A stretch of 64,000 nucleotides of DNA. Origin: Drosophila pseudoobscura. Taxonomy: Eukaryota > Arthropoda > Insecta > Diptera > Drosophilidae. Shown here in pieces: positions 1 through 11,600 of the stretch (the stretch's first letter is position 1; the number at the start of each line of letters is the position of its first letter). The notes beneath the pieces were generated by a model. That model did not search any database. It was given only the letters and a program-made list of their open reading frames with translations, and was not told where the DNA came from. The stretch is taken from positions 13,225,501 to 13,289,500 of the forward strand of contig NC_046680.1 of assembly GCF_009870125.1 (NCBI RefSeq), in the 5' to 3' direction. The position numbers were made by a program, and so were the translations under genes.

Positions 1-3000
1 CGAGAGAGAGCTAGCAGAAGAAGGAGGTCGAGGAGGAGGACAACACAGCGATGACGACGTGGACCGTTCCACACAAAAAGTGTTTATGACCAGAAATCCG
101 TCAACATATTAACACTAAATATTAAAACGTACGAGCGTGTTTATGCATACACCACACCACAGCACACACCGAATGCCCGCTCATGTGTTGCACGAGTATG
201 GGTCTGTCTGAGGTTGAACTGTTGGCAACAAAAACCACAAAATTGCGAGCTTGCTCCACCAACCAGCAACCAGCAACCAGCACCCAGCTAGAAAAGCGGA
301 CCAAGGAGCACAGAGTTCACGTCTCATGGTAATTTGTGAGTGGAAATCGTCTTTTGATAGTCGTAGGGGCAACCATCTCTTTCTGCGCAGCGAACAGGCC
401 CTCAACTGGCAATGCTCGTGGCATTCCACAGTAAATGATTAAGGGAATCAAAATGCAAAACGAACACTGATTATTCTTGCCAGGAGAGAGATTCTTGCTA
501 TAGAGTTACAGATAAAACCAATCCCTGTAGCAACATTACAGACTGTGCTGAAGGTAGAGCATAGAAAATGTATAACCAATCGTTCCCAACACACTCCCCC
601 TCTAGCTTGTTACAAAATCTTGCCCCGCCCGAACAACCTAATATCATTAATTTGAGCACATTTATAAAATCATTAGATCAGAGTTCATCAGAGCTGCTGG
701 GTGATCCTCGTTTACACACAGATATAGCTCGAGTTCGAGTGAGAAGATCTGTGGGATGCGAAGAGTGTACGTCTACTCTGAAGTAGAACAAAGTAGAGTG
801 GGTCACGAGGGAAAATCAATTTATAACAGCGTTAATAACATGTATTTAAGCTGCTGCAGGGCAGCTATCCCCCCCCCTGTCTCCGCGACGCCTTTCTTGG
901 CCCATCGATCACTTGACACCCGCACAGGCCTGGGCAGACGCATAGGCGTCGGCAAGGGCGCGCTCTGGGGTGGAGCAATGAAATGATTATGGAAAACAAT
1001 GTTGTACATTCTCTCTCTCTCTATCTCCCCTCCGAAAGGGGGCTGGGTTGGAGCCGAGGAGAGGGAGCTATGGGAGGGGAGAGGGGTGGTTGTTTGCTTC
1101 CGCTGTGGCAGCGATGAAAGATGCCGAAATACTTAAACGATTTTTAATAATTTTACGAGTTTTCCGCGAACATGTACGCATAAAATACAACAAATGAAGA
1201 GCAAAAGAGCTACGTTATACGCCCCCCAATGATTTACACAGACGCACAGGCACAGGCACAGGCATAGGGTCCAGAGCACAGGGCCAGACGACGACGATGA
1301 CGGCCAGAAGTCGCTGCTTCGCTGGTCCCTGTCGCCTCTCTGCACCCAGATTCTGCTCCCCGATTCTGGTTCTGGTTCTGGTTCGGGGTCTGTGGCTCCA
1401 AATGTATTCATTTTGATCTCTGTACGCCGCGTTGGTGCCCGTTCCCGTTCCCTTTTCAATATTTTTATATATATTCTCATATGTGTGCGAATATCTCCTT
1501 CTTTTTTTTGATCTGCAACAAGTTTACAGCTTGTTGCGCTTTGGCTGTGATTTTGCGCTGCACTTAAGCGCTGCTCACTTCAAATGGCCATCCAAATGAT
1601 TTCCTTGAATTGCTTTATTATAGTATAGTGCTCCCCGACAGCACTGCAACAGCAGGGCCCACGCATTTGCTGCTCCTTGGTTTGCCCCTTCCTTGCCCCT
1701 GGGCTTTAATAAATTTTATAGTCACACACACATGTGTGTGGTTCGATCTATCCACCGAGCCACCGATTGATACCTGCCTGGGGGGAGATCTTGTTTATTA
1801 CTAATTGAATTTGCTGCCTCCGCTCCCCTCTAGTTTCTGTGAGCGATTCCAATTCTGAATTCAAAGAGAAAAGGTGAAATCAATTGGCCCGCAAACAGGT
1901 GTGAAAACTCTTGAGCCTCGTCCAAACTGAGGCGACAACTTCCTCTTCGATTTGGTATGGGTTTTCATTCACTTCTGTCAGCGGCTTCCCACGCTCTTTA
2001 GGCAACATTCCGAATGCTACGATTGTTGGGCAATTAATTAGCACTGCGTGAAATTATTGGGGCCCCAATATTGAGGGCTGGGGGTGGACAGCGGGTGGAG
2101 CCAGCACTGGATATGTGTGCATACCAATTACTGGGGCCTGGGAAAATATGAAAAGTTGCACGGCTAAAAACATTTCCAAGCAGTTGGGGTGGACAAACAT
2201 AATGATCTCTTTGAAATATTGTAAATTTTGAGCACCAGTATGACCAGTATGAAAGATACAAAGAAAGATACAAGAAAGATGAATAAAAAATCACCCATGG
2301 CCGAGGGACCAGTGAGAATTGCCATCTATCTAAATCTCTATATCTCTATCTCTATATATCACAGGTTTCAGCACACTCTTTTGCAAATGTACACCCTTAC
2401 GACGCAATGGAACTTCCAAACTGTATCCCATTTGCGTTTCAAGCCGTTCCTAGCGATGGCTTCGGTAACTTTAAAACACCCAGAAAACGCATCCACATCT
2501 GGTCACACTCTTCGGACAATGAAGTACAACAGTACAGTGTTGTCCAATCACAATTAAATGCAACCAAACCGACAATTACAGGCTCACATTTTTATGCTCG
2601 CCAAAGCTGCGGCAGTTCCCACAGTGCGCGCGCCCACGAGGAGGGGGTGGCGTCTGAGCCTGGTCAGCGGGAGTAAGGGCGGGAGGGGGCTAAACATTTA
2701 ATTAGCTAACTCAATTAAAAGAGCGTAAAATGAATTTATGTAGTCTGTGGTCCGACGGTCTGGTCGTGAAATTCATCAGGTGCTGGGGCCATAAAATGAT
2801 CAGCAGCTAGACCAGCCCTGTCCCGCCCTGCCCGGCCCGGCCCTGTCCAGCGATGTGTGAGTTTTTCCCCATGAAAAGTCTTCGAACAGACCTCGCTGTA
2901 TCTCTAAGGTGTGGTATATACGCTTTTTATTTCACCTGGCAATGAAACGGCCATCCGATTGGTTGCCTACGGGACAGATAAAATAATCAAAGAGCGAGCA

Positions 3001-6000
3001 GGACAGACAGCTCGAGAGCGAGCGAGAGCCAAAGAGAAGCGCGCTCACACACAGATGCACGCACACTCGGGCAGAGATAGACGCACACACAGATACTCTG
3101 AGAGCGTGCGCATGAAAATCGAATTGGGATTGGAAGTGGAAAGTGGATGTGTAAGTGGAAATGTTGGAAACGAAACGAAACGAAATAATGTACAATGGAG
3201 TGGGGTTGGGGTTGGGAAAAGTTAAATTATTTATATGTACGTAGAGATACATTTGTATCTGGGGGCTGAGTCATAATCGAATAACTTTCAGCCAATCAGA
3301 AGCTTGTCTATCAATGTATCTGTTGGATGCAGATACTTTACATAAATACAAGTTGCTTTGAGTAGGAGATACGTGACCATTTACCGATAGAGTAATCCAT
3401 GGGGAACTAACTGTATATGTGTATCTTTTAGATGCAGATACTCTGCTGAATCAAATCGAAATGTGTTAATCAATCCATCTGTCGTTAGAGCACATACCAC
3501 ACCACACACACAATCCCGAAGCCGCTTAAATATCAATTACGTGACCAGCAACTCATCAAAGCAATCGGAATCGACTAAAGATAAGAGTACACCAATTGTA
3601 TCTCCAGAATGGAATGGAGTTTCTGCTCAAATTCATGTGTCAATCGTACCCCTAAGAACATGTCAACACTTCAGACCTCTTATTCCCCCCAGTTAGAGCC
3701 TCTCCCCGTCGCTCTTTCTTAGTTAAGCCTATTAAATGCCCCCAAAACGCTTTGTTGTGCCGTCTCTTGGTCTCTTTTGGGCCAAGTTTCTTTGCCGTTT
3801 GTCCGGCCCGTCTGCGTCTCTCCGTTTATTTGTTTGCCTTTTGTGTTTGTGTCTTTATTTGTAATAAATATGTTTGACCAAAGAGTGAGTGCCCCAGCCC
3901 CAGAGGGTCTGGAACGAAGGTGAGTTATTAATTTCACAAGTTTTGTCTTCAGTTTTTCCACACTCCCTGGCGATTATCAGGTTACATAATTGTCGCATTG
4001 TATCCTCCCCCATTTTTATGGACTGTAATTATCGCGTACATCGAATGCCTTCTTCGATTTGTAGGGTTTCCCCTTGGCCTATCATCAATAAGGATGAGAG
4101 GATAGCCGGATAGAACGGCATAAGCAATTCGAAAAAGTCAACCCACGCCAAGCCTCGCCGAGGGTCGTTCCGCCTGTAATTGAGTAATTTCCACTTGAAT
4201 TTCCCCTTTCAGTGTGTGTTTTCCTTTGCGACTTTGTGTGGGATTTCAACAGATTGAAACGAAGGACTTCAAGTCGAGTGTACGAGTATCTTGCACTAGG
4301 TACGGTATCTATTTCCCTTCGGCTGTGCTGTGCTGTATTGTGGCTGTGGTCTTGGTCGGCTTTAGGGATTTCTGTGGTGGCATTACATTTAATATAAGAA
4401 GAATTTAGTTTCGTTTCGTTTCGTTTCTTCTCTGCCTTGGGGTTCCACTAGGTGGGTGTTTGGGTGGCCTTTTGATGGGTGAAGACTTCGCTAACAAGAG
4501 AGCAACCGAACATGAACAGATCAAGCGTTTCTTGCACTTTCCTTTCTGGCAGCGTGACGCGTGTGAATTTCAATTTGAATTCGAAATTGGTAACAATGAT
4601 GCGGCCCTTTTTGCGCTCAACTGTCATAGAGAGCGTCGCGGAGGCAGAGTGTGGAGGGAGGGTTGTGGAGCAAAAAACAAATAAAAACTGACAAATAACT
4701 GAAAAGGGCAACCGAGAACCGAGGGTAATAATGATGCTGCAGTCATGAGATAGATGTAGACGTGCCTCCAGCCCCCAGCCACCAGCCACCAGCCTGCCCG
4801 TACCTTGATAGAATTTCAATTTCGGTGAGCTGCAATAAAAAATCTATTAAATTTCCATCTAATCACAAAAGCAATTAATCATTGACACTATTTAGGCGCT
4901 TTTTCTATGCTTATTAGATGGAAAGGGGACTGCAACTGGGACTGGGACAGAGACAGAGACGAATAGAGAGCTTACAGCAATGGGTGCTGTGCTTTGTTAT
5001 GCTGATGCCATTGTTGGAGATCCAGGAGATACATATACAGATACAAATAAAGATACAAATGTGTGTACAAGGCGACAGGCCACGTAATTACAATTCTTTT
5101 GGCATGTATCGTATAATAATAAGTTACCGCGGTCATCACCGCATAACACAACACAACACAACACAAAGATCGTGTGTATAAAAAGATATTGTATCTGCAT
5201 CTCGCATCCGTGCGCTGCCTGAGCGACATTGAATTATCACATTGCTCTCATCTTCCATCCCATCCCATCACAAACCAAACGCCTTTTTCGGGGTTGGGTT
5301 CGGTTCGGTTCAGTACGGATTGGTTGACAAACTACAATATAATAATGTGGCATGGCATTCATTGTCAGTCCAAAGGAACGGGAACGGGGAAGTGCAGAGG
5401 GGGAGCCAGTTATTGTCATGCAGAGACAAGATATGTATTTACACAATTACTCGAGTCTGGGGATCGTTCGCACACATCGAATGGGTGTATATGGTGCGAG
5501 TACAGATTTTTCCATCTTGAATTTACGTACAAAGCTAATTTATCATTTCGTCGGGTCCAAAACTGTAAAAACTCCGCTGAATGGATGCCAATATTTTTCA
5601 GTTCAGTTCAGCATTATAACCGCAAAATAAATAACATATACAGACACATGTACCAATGTACATACAATATAACAAACGATGACTGCTATGGGACCGACCG
5701 AACTCTTCCTCGTCCAATGTTAAAGCCGGGGCCAAAGCCCAACCCGTCGATTGAAGCTGTCAACGGGTACGTACGCACAATAAAAACCTTTTGTCCGTCA
5801 ACTGCGTGAGATACTTTCTGGCCGAACGGCTGGTCAACTGCATTCGTGGAGGAGAAGGTAGATACTCAGATACCCGGGGAAGGTAGATGGGAGGGGGGGT
5901 ATGGTATTGGTATGGACATGTGCAAGTGCCTAATTATGTGGCCCAAGTCAATTTGTTCAGCGTCCGACCCATTGCGAGCATGGTCCCTCAGTATCTCAGC

Positions 6001-6587
6001 CTCTCAGTCTCTCAGTCTGTCAGTCTTTCAGTATCGTCTCTGCTTTGTTTGACTTTTCTCGCTGCGGGCAAACAATAAATGTTTTGTAGTGATTAAAAAG
6101 TAGTGTGAAATCGATTATACGAGTATATACTCACATTAACCAGACCCAGACCCCTTTCGACCCCTTGCTGGACCGGATATATGCCGCATCCCCCGCCCCA
6201 GTCCAGGCCCCGGCGAGTGTCAATATTGAATCGACTTTAGCGATACATGTTAATTCCTGTTAATCGTTGCGTGTCGGGTATTTTTTGATCTCACGGCGTC
6301 GTCAAGGGTACGTCCACAGGCCCGATGCATGATATTGATAGATCCAAGCGAGGTTTACTAATATTTGATTTCTTGAGTATTCACTCATCCACGTTGCTCG
6401 TACTCGTACTCGTACTCCAGCGGACGTCAACTTCCGCGAAAAGAGGGAAGACCAATTCTGACTAGAAGCCAGAGATTTCCTGTGAGCGGTTCACGGCAAA
6501 GGTCCACGGAATTCTATAGAGGAAAAGCAAACCCTGACCTATGCCCGCGGTAATTTCTATCCCAATGTGTGACTCATTCCCCTGGAG
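1..6587. other. Intergenic or intronic DNA, no gene seen
   Basis: Nothing in this stretch reads as a convincing gene. It contains short homopolymers, (CT)n near 1012, CA/GT-rich patches and tetranucleotide repeats. The longest open frame (plus, 5174-5809, 211 codons) overlaps other open frames, has a composition like its surroundings, shows no domain and has no splice or promoter context, so I treat it as chance. It could be the flank or an intron of a gene lying to the left of the window. Confidence 0.6.
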
Positions 6588-6857
6588 CTACACATATGTA
6601 TAGTGATACGCACGATGCGACAAGAATTGCCACCATGTCGAAGCTGGTGTAATTCCATCCTTAAGACCAGTGCTCACAGTATCTTCTCCAGTGTCCTCTG
6701 CTGCCTCAGATCTTTCTTTCATGGCGATCCCAGATCAAATAATGGACAAGCTGAAGGAGACAAGGTCTGGCCCACCTTCACAAGGGATCATAGTTTGGTG
6801 GAGCGAGAAACTCCCCGCAAGCGGAGTCGGCGGCGCACTTATCTCGATAGTGGTCAT
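6588..6857 (-). pseudogene. Possible small gene or relic with one internal TGA
   Basis: On the minus strand an ATG at 6857 opens a 40-codon frame (begins MTTIEISAPPTPL) that stops at TGA 6737-6735. The same frame then continues to TAG 6590-6588 and includes an ATG at 6722 (begins MKERSEAAEDTGEDT). The two halves therefore form one 89-codon frame interrupted by a single stop. Two housekeeping core-promoter motifs lie 110-150 bases upstream in the right orientation. I do not recognise the protein. It could be a decayed gene, a two-ORF transcript, stop readthrough, or chance, because the plus strand of the same DNA is also open (6670-6906). Direction and coding status are uncertain. Confidence 0.25.
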
Positions 6858-6969
6858 TTTTATGGAAAATAACATATATGTAAGAAGAGATGAAAGTTTA
6901 AAATAAAATAACTGAACTTTTTAAAATTTAATTTACCTGTTTTTAAATTTACCCGCGCAATAATTCGTT

Positions 6970-7006
6970 CAGTGTGACCGCAGATTTATTGCTAAAATAT
7001 ACCGAG
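6970..7006 (-). promoter_or_regulatory. Candidate housekeeping core promoter (Ohler motifs 1 and 6)
   Basis: Read on the minus strand, 7006-6995 matches Drosophila core motif 6 (KTYRGTATWTTT) at 11 of 12 positions. It is followed at 6980-6970 by a full match to motif 1 (YGGTCACACTR). These two motifs co-occur in this order at TATA-less, broadly expressed fly promoters, which would place a start near 6965-6980 firing leftward. No confident gene follows, apart from the interrupted frame at 6857-6588. Confidence 0.45.
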
Positions 7007-8529
7007 TACGGAGCTTTAGGCATATACTAAAAGCTTTCTGCACTCAGGGGCGCTGTGCAGCATTTGGTTGTTGCTCAGCACTCAAAAAGATGCTCGACAT
7101 TTACGTTTTATTAAAAATATATATTTACATTTTTGTTTGTCTTACTTCGTTTCGATGTGGAGAGAAAATTATTAATAAAATAATATCCTCAAAATAATCA
7201 TATTAACATATGTCTTTGAAAAATCACGTTTACCCAAACTAAGATAAGATAAGATTAAGATACCAGCCTAAAAGTATGTACCTAATTATTCATCCAACAT
7301 GACCAACACGTTTTCTATATACGGTCAAAAGTCCATGAACAATTTTTGTAACGGTTTCGGTAGCTCCAACAAGTTTATGGAATCATCAACTCGTTTAGTA
7401 TTTGCCAAAGGTTGTCCTGCCGCACAGATGTCTATTCATAGTACAATGTACTGTGATTTGGTTCATATCTCTCGCAAAATACTCCCCCAATACAATACAA
7501 TAGCTGATACAGAACGAGCCTCCACTTCCACGTTGTGGTCGTGGATAAAATAGAACCTCTATTGCACAACCCTAAAACCCCCATACCCATACCAGAACGG
7601 AACGCCATTAAATATTATCAAATATTATTATATCGATCTTTGCGCCAGTGTGGAGTTGACATTGAGATCTGCCGCGTTTCATATGAATATACATATATTC
7701 GTAGATAAATATCAATGAAGTGGTCCGCAAACATGCACTGGGAGAAACGACAAGTTAATTGCCGAATGTGTATCTAAATCAATTACGCGCCCAATTAGAT
7801 GAGTTCCCTCCCAAAATGTGAAAGATCACAGCAATTCATTGAGCGGTGTAGGTGGAGGTGGAGGCGGAGAGGGGTATTCCCTTGGTGACGGGGTAAATCT
7901 GTATAATCAAAACAGAAAACGAAAAAACGCGATGACAACAAGTGGAAATGGTGTAGTTCAGACTGGTAAGATACCCTATAGTGGGTCGGCGTTGAGCTAC
8001 AGAGCTTTTTCAGTAGGAATTGCTCTATTTCTGCACCACTGACTATGATCTATGTATTACTGGGTTAGATCTGGCATAACCCAACCGTTGGAACGGCACT
8101 TACATCCAGCCCTTTAACAAAATGAGTCCGCATGGTATATACCCTTTCTGATCGGCTCTTGTATAACAGCACATATTGTTTTCGTTGGTTTTTATGGCTC
8201 GCCTGCCTGCCTGCCTTGTGCCATTCGCGATATTTGATGGGTGTTGTGTTCCGTGGTTTGTTAAACGGCGACAACGGTTACTCTCTGTCAGTCAGTCGTT
8301 CGCAACGGTTTAGCTGCGAACTCGAAGGCAAAACTCAAACACGACGCAGTGCAACGCATGCAGATACGATACGGAAACAGAAGCTGCACATACAGATACA
8401 AATACACCGTCCGAGAGTCGAGAGTCCGATACGCAGCGCGACACGCAGTGACCAGTGAAGTCTGTCAAGTGCCTGCACAATTTACATATCAAATTCGAGT
8501 ACAATACAATAAAAGTAAAAGTGTAAGGA
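7007..8529. other. Noncoding; likely upstream part of the Eglp4-like gene
   Basis: No supported gene. An 84-codon plus-strand frame at 7299-7553 has no recognisable domain. Near 8286-8297 two overlapping TCAGTC initiator-like matches precede the candidate coding exon at 8530 by about 240 bases. They could be the start of the distal transcript of the aquaporin gene. No TATA box is seen at the right distance. Confidence 0.35.
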
Positions 8530-8669
8530 ATGTCTGTGCCACAACAGCCGCAGCAGGCATTGCCCACAATTGCTGCAATTCTCAATCATCAGCAGAAGAC
8601 GGGAGTCGTCGGAGCAGGTGCAGGAGGAGCCATGGCCATGCCATCCAGTGCAAAGCCAAAGACCAAAAG
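8530..8669 (+). CDS. Eglp4: Candidate distal alternative first coding exon of the Eglp4-like aquaporin
   Basis: An ATG at 8530 opens 46 codons plus two bases (begins MSVPQQPQQALPTIAAI, then a Gly/Ala-rich patch and a Lys-rich end), closing at an AG|GTGCGA donor. The phase-2 end joins in frame to the acceptor at 16742/16743 (T TGC TTG AAA ...), giving a long cytosolic N-terminal extension on the aquaporin. Drosophila Eglp4 (CG4019) is, as I recall, annotated with several isoforms differing at the N terminus, which fits. The phase match alone has a one-in-three chance, so transcript evidence is required. The intron would be about 8.1 kb. Confidence 0.45.
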
Positions 8670-11600
8670 GTGCGAGCTACTGCCAAAATGTATTTCTTTT
8701 AATTTTATTTGACCCACATTCGATGCCACGTTGCGTATACGTCACGTGAATACGTTTTTTCGTGCAGAAATGTATTTTCGGATATACGCAAGAGCCAAGA
8801 GCGCAGAAAGAGCGCGCGAATCAAGAAGTGTACTGCAGCTGAACAAGCTGAATGTATGTTGCCTTGCCTATTTGCTTATTTACATTCAGTCTTCGGCTTT
8901 AACCAGTTTGACGCCTCGAGCCGGTTAACGAGCTGTGCGCCAGACGAAAATATACATTCATATATACCGTCCGAGTATTGTGGCAATAAATCAGCCAAGA
9001 CTGGCCCGAACCCGAACCCCAACGCCAACGCAAACCGAACCCGAAGTGATTGCGATTTGGACGGGGCTTTATGGATCACTCTGCAAATCCATAAAACTTA
9101 TCAATCTATCCAATCCAACACTTATTCGCTTCGCTTCGGTTGGTGCTGGCCCGAACCGAGGATTTCATTGAGCTTATTTATTAATTGACTGAGTTAAATT
9201 GCTTTTACCTCAATCGATGGCATCTTTGGTGTCTATAATTTATTAACAAACTTCAAAAAATTTGCCGACCGATCGTCTATGCAAATCATTGAGTGCATAT
9301 CTCATACGGCGCGCGTCATACGTATATGCTTAAGCATGAGCATTCGGTGCGAAGAGATAACAAAGTCAAGGCCCAATAGATGCCTGACGGCGGAAGCGTC
9401 ATGGAAAGCCGCCTTCCGATAAAGTTTTCCCATGCCTGAACAGTGTCGTGACGTGCTAGTGTGTTGTTAAGTGTTATCTGAAATCACTTCAATCAAAATA
9501 TTCCCCCAAAAAGCCCCCCGTCGTCATTATGGAATCTTTGGGTAAGTTTTCCAATCGGAGGATTCTTCAAGGTAAGTCTAAACAGCCCTCTCCTCTCTCT
9601 GTCGCCAGCCGATTGGTTCTTATCAAAAAGGGGCATGGCATGCCGCTTGAATCGGTTTAGTTTGAGCTTTGCAGGTGTATATAGGGACACTAATTATCGT
9701 GTACTTGGCGTCACTTTAGTCACCATTTTTAACGCCGGGCTCTAATTGCTCTGATAATTAAGTTTAATGGTTTTTAAATACGCATCACTGTCTTGTTTTT
9801 CTTTCACTTAGCCTGAAATCTGCATCCAAATACTGAATATCGTGTAAACGTGTAATAGCACTGCTTATTTGTTCTGTTTAGTGTTTGCTGCTTTGAACTG
9901 CTTGCAATACTCTCCGCGTCGCTCGGACTGTGAGAGACTTTATTTTAAACAAAACAAATGTTTGCATATATTAAATGCCAGATTTAATGCCCAAAGTATA
10001 TTATTACTATCGCTCTGAAAGCTCCCATCCCTAGCGCCAACAAAACCTAAAGCTGAAAGCTAAAAGCTGACGCTGACGCTAGCGCTGACGCCGACGCCGA
10101 CGCCGACGGCGATGCTGATAAGCACAAAACTTTTACCAACAGCACTGCGCGCGGCTTCTAGCAAGCATACGCCGTGTTGTTCGCCGAAGCTGAAGCGAAG
10201 CCAACGCAGACGCCGCCGCAGACTTGGCGTTCATTCACAGTCGATCTCGCCTCGTATTCGAAGAGCCCCAGGCCCTGGCGTTCAATAGCAAACAAACGAT
10301 CGAATCGAACATAGCGCAGGTTAGTTCTATTCTGCGTGTAGCCCAGTGCGTCTTGTATCTACGAGTGATTCTGCGAGATAGTGTGTGTCAGGTTTAGTGC
10401 GAGACGGTAATTAATTAGCAAACTTGTCTTAAGTTTACTAATTAAAATAAAAGAGTAAGGAAAGCCACCGGAGTCACGCAGCTGCTACAGATATTTTTTA
10501 TATAAAAAGGTTTGGCAGTGCATTGACAGAGACAAGTGTGTTTTTATAGCATAACGCGTTTCGAAATTCGCGCGCTTGACTTAAGCTTTTTTCGGACTGC
10601 TTCCTGGGTAAATGACGATACGGCGATACGTTTACTGTATTTTAAGCCCAGCATTCAGCTTTAAATGGAAATTTTTGAAATTTGTATCTCCGAGATAACG
10701 AAGAAGTGTGTTTGTGACTACCTGTGCGTGTGTGTTTTGGATTTGAGATGTAAATCTATTCAAATATTGAACAGTGGTCTGGTCTGCCCAACTTTCCATT
10801 TCGAATTTTGGGTACTTTTTGTGGATTCAGCTCGGACATGATTGGGCTTCATTCGCACTCCACGCCCACCTCATGGCTGAGTGCCTTGAATAGTGATGAA
10901 ACAGTTGGGAAGCAATTAAAAACACCTAAGCACATTGCCTGCACATTTGTTAATATTGTTGTTTATCAAGTACCAACCGCATTATTGACTTATAATTATG
11001 TGCATTATTTAGCATTTAAAGCCCACAATGCACATGATAGAAGCAAGCCTGCAGCACGTGGAAAAGCAATCGACAATCGATCCCACAATTGCGCAAGAGG
11101 CAGACTCTGTAATTAGAGGGAGAACCCACTAGGAACTCTAGCGTCGAATGGCCATTAACTTTATATTCTGCCCAACAGAGAGCAGCATTCTGATATTCTC
11201 AAAAGATTTGGTTCCGTTCCTCATTTGACATTCATAAAACACACTTTCGAGACAATAATCGAGATGCTCGCCTTGAGCGAAACAATCCCCATACCGGAGA
11301 ATGTTTATTTATAAAGAATTATGCCAAGTCTTTTTGGTTTTTGGAAAACATTTCTACACACCATACCCGACTGTGTAGGCTGCTGTTCTACTTTGCGGGT
11401 ATTTATACACGTTCATTTTTTTATACTTTATACTCGTTCAGTTCAGTTCAGTGGAATGTACGGGTACGGGTACGGAGTGCCCAAGAAACTGTGTTGTTTT
11501 TGTATACTAATTAGAAGGCGGCTCGTGTGGGAAGTCTTATCAAAATTATCATTGAAAATAAGTATGGCAACACGATTGCCGGGGTCACTTGATTCTATAA

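Noticed and set aside
5174..5809. 211-codon plus-strand open frame
   Set aside because: Overlapping open frames of similar length on the same DNA, no domain, low-complexity context, no splice or promoter support.
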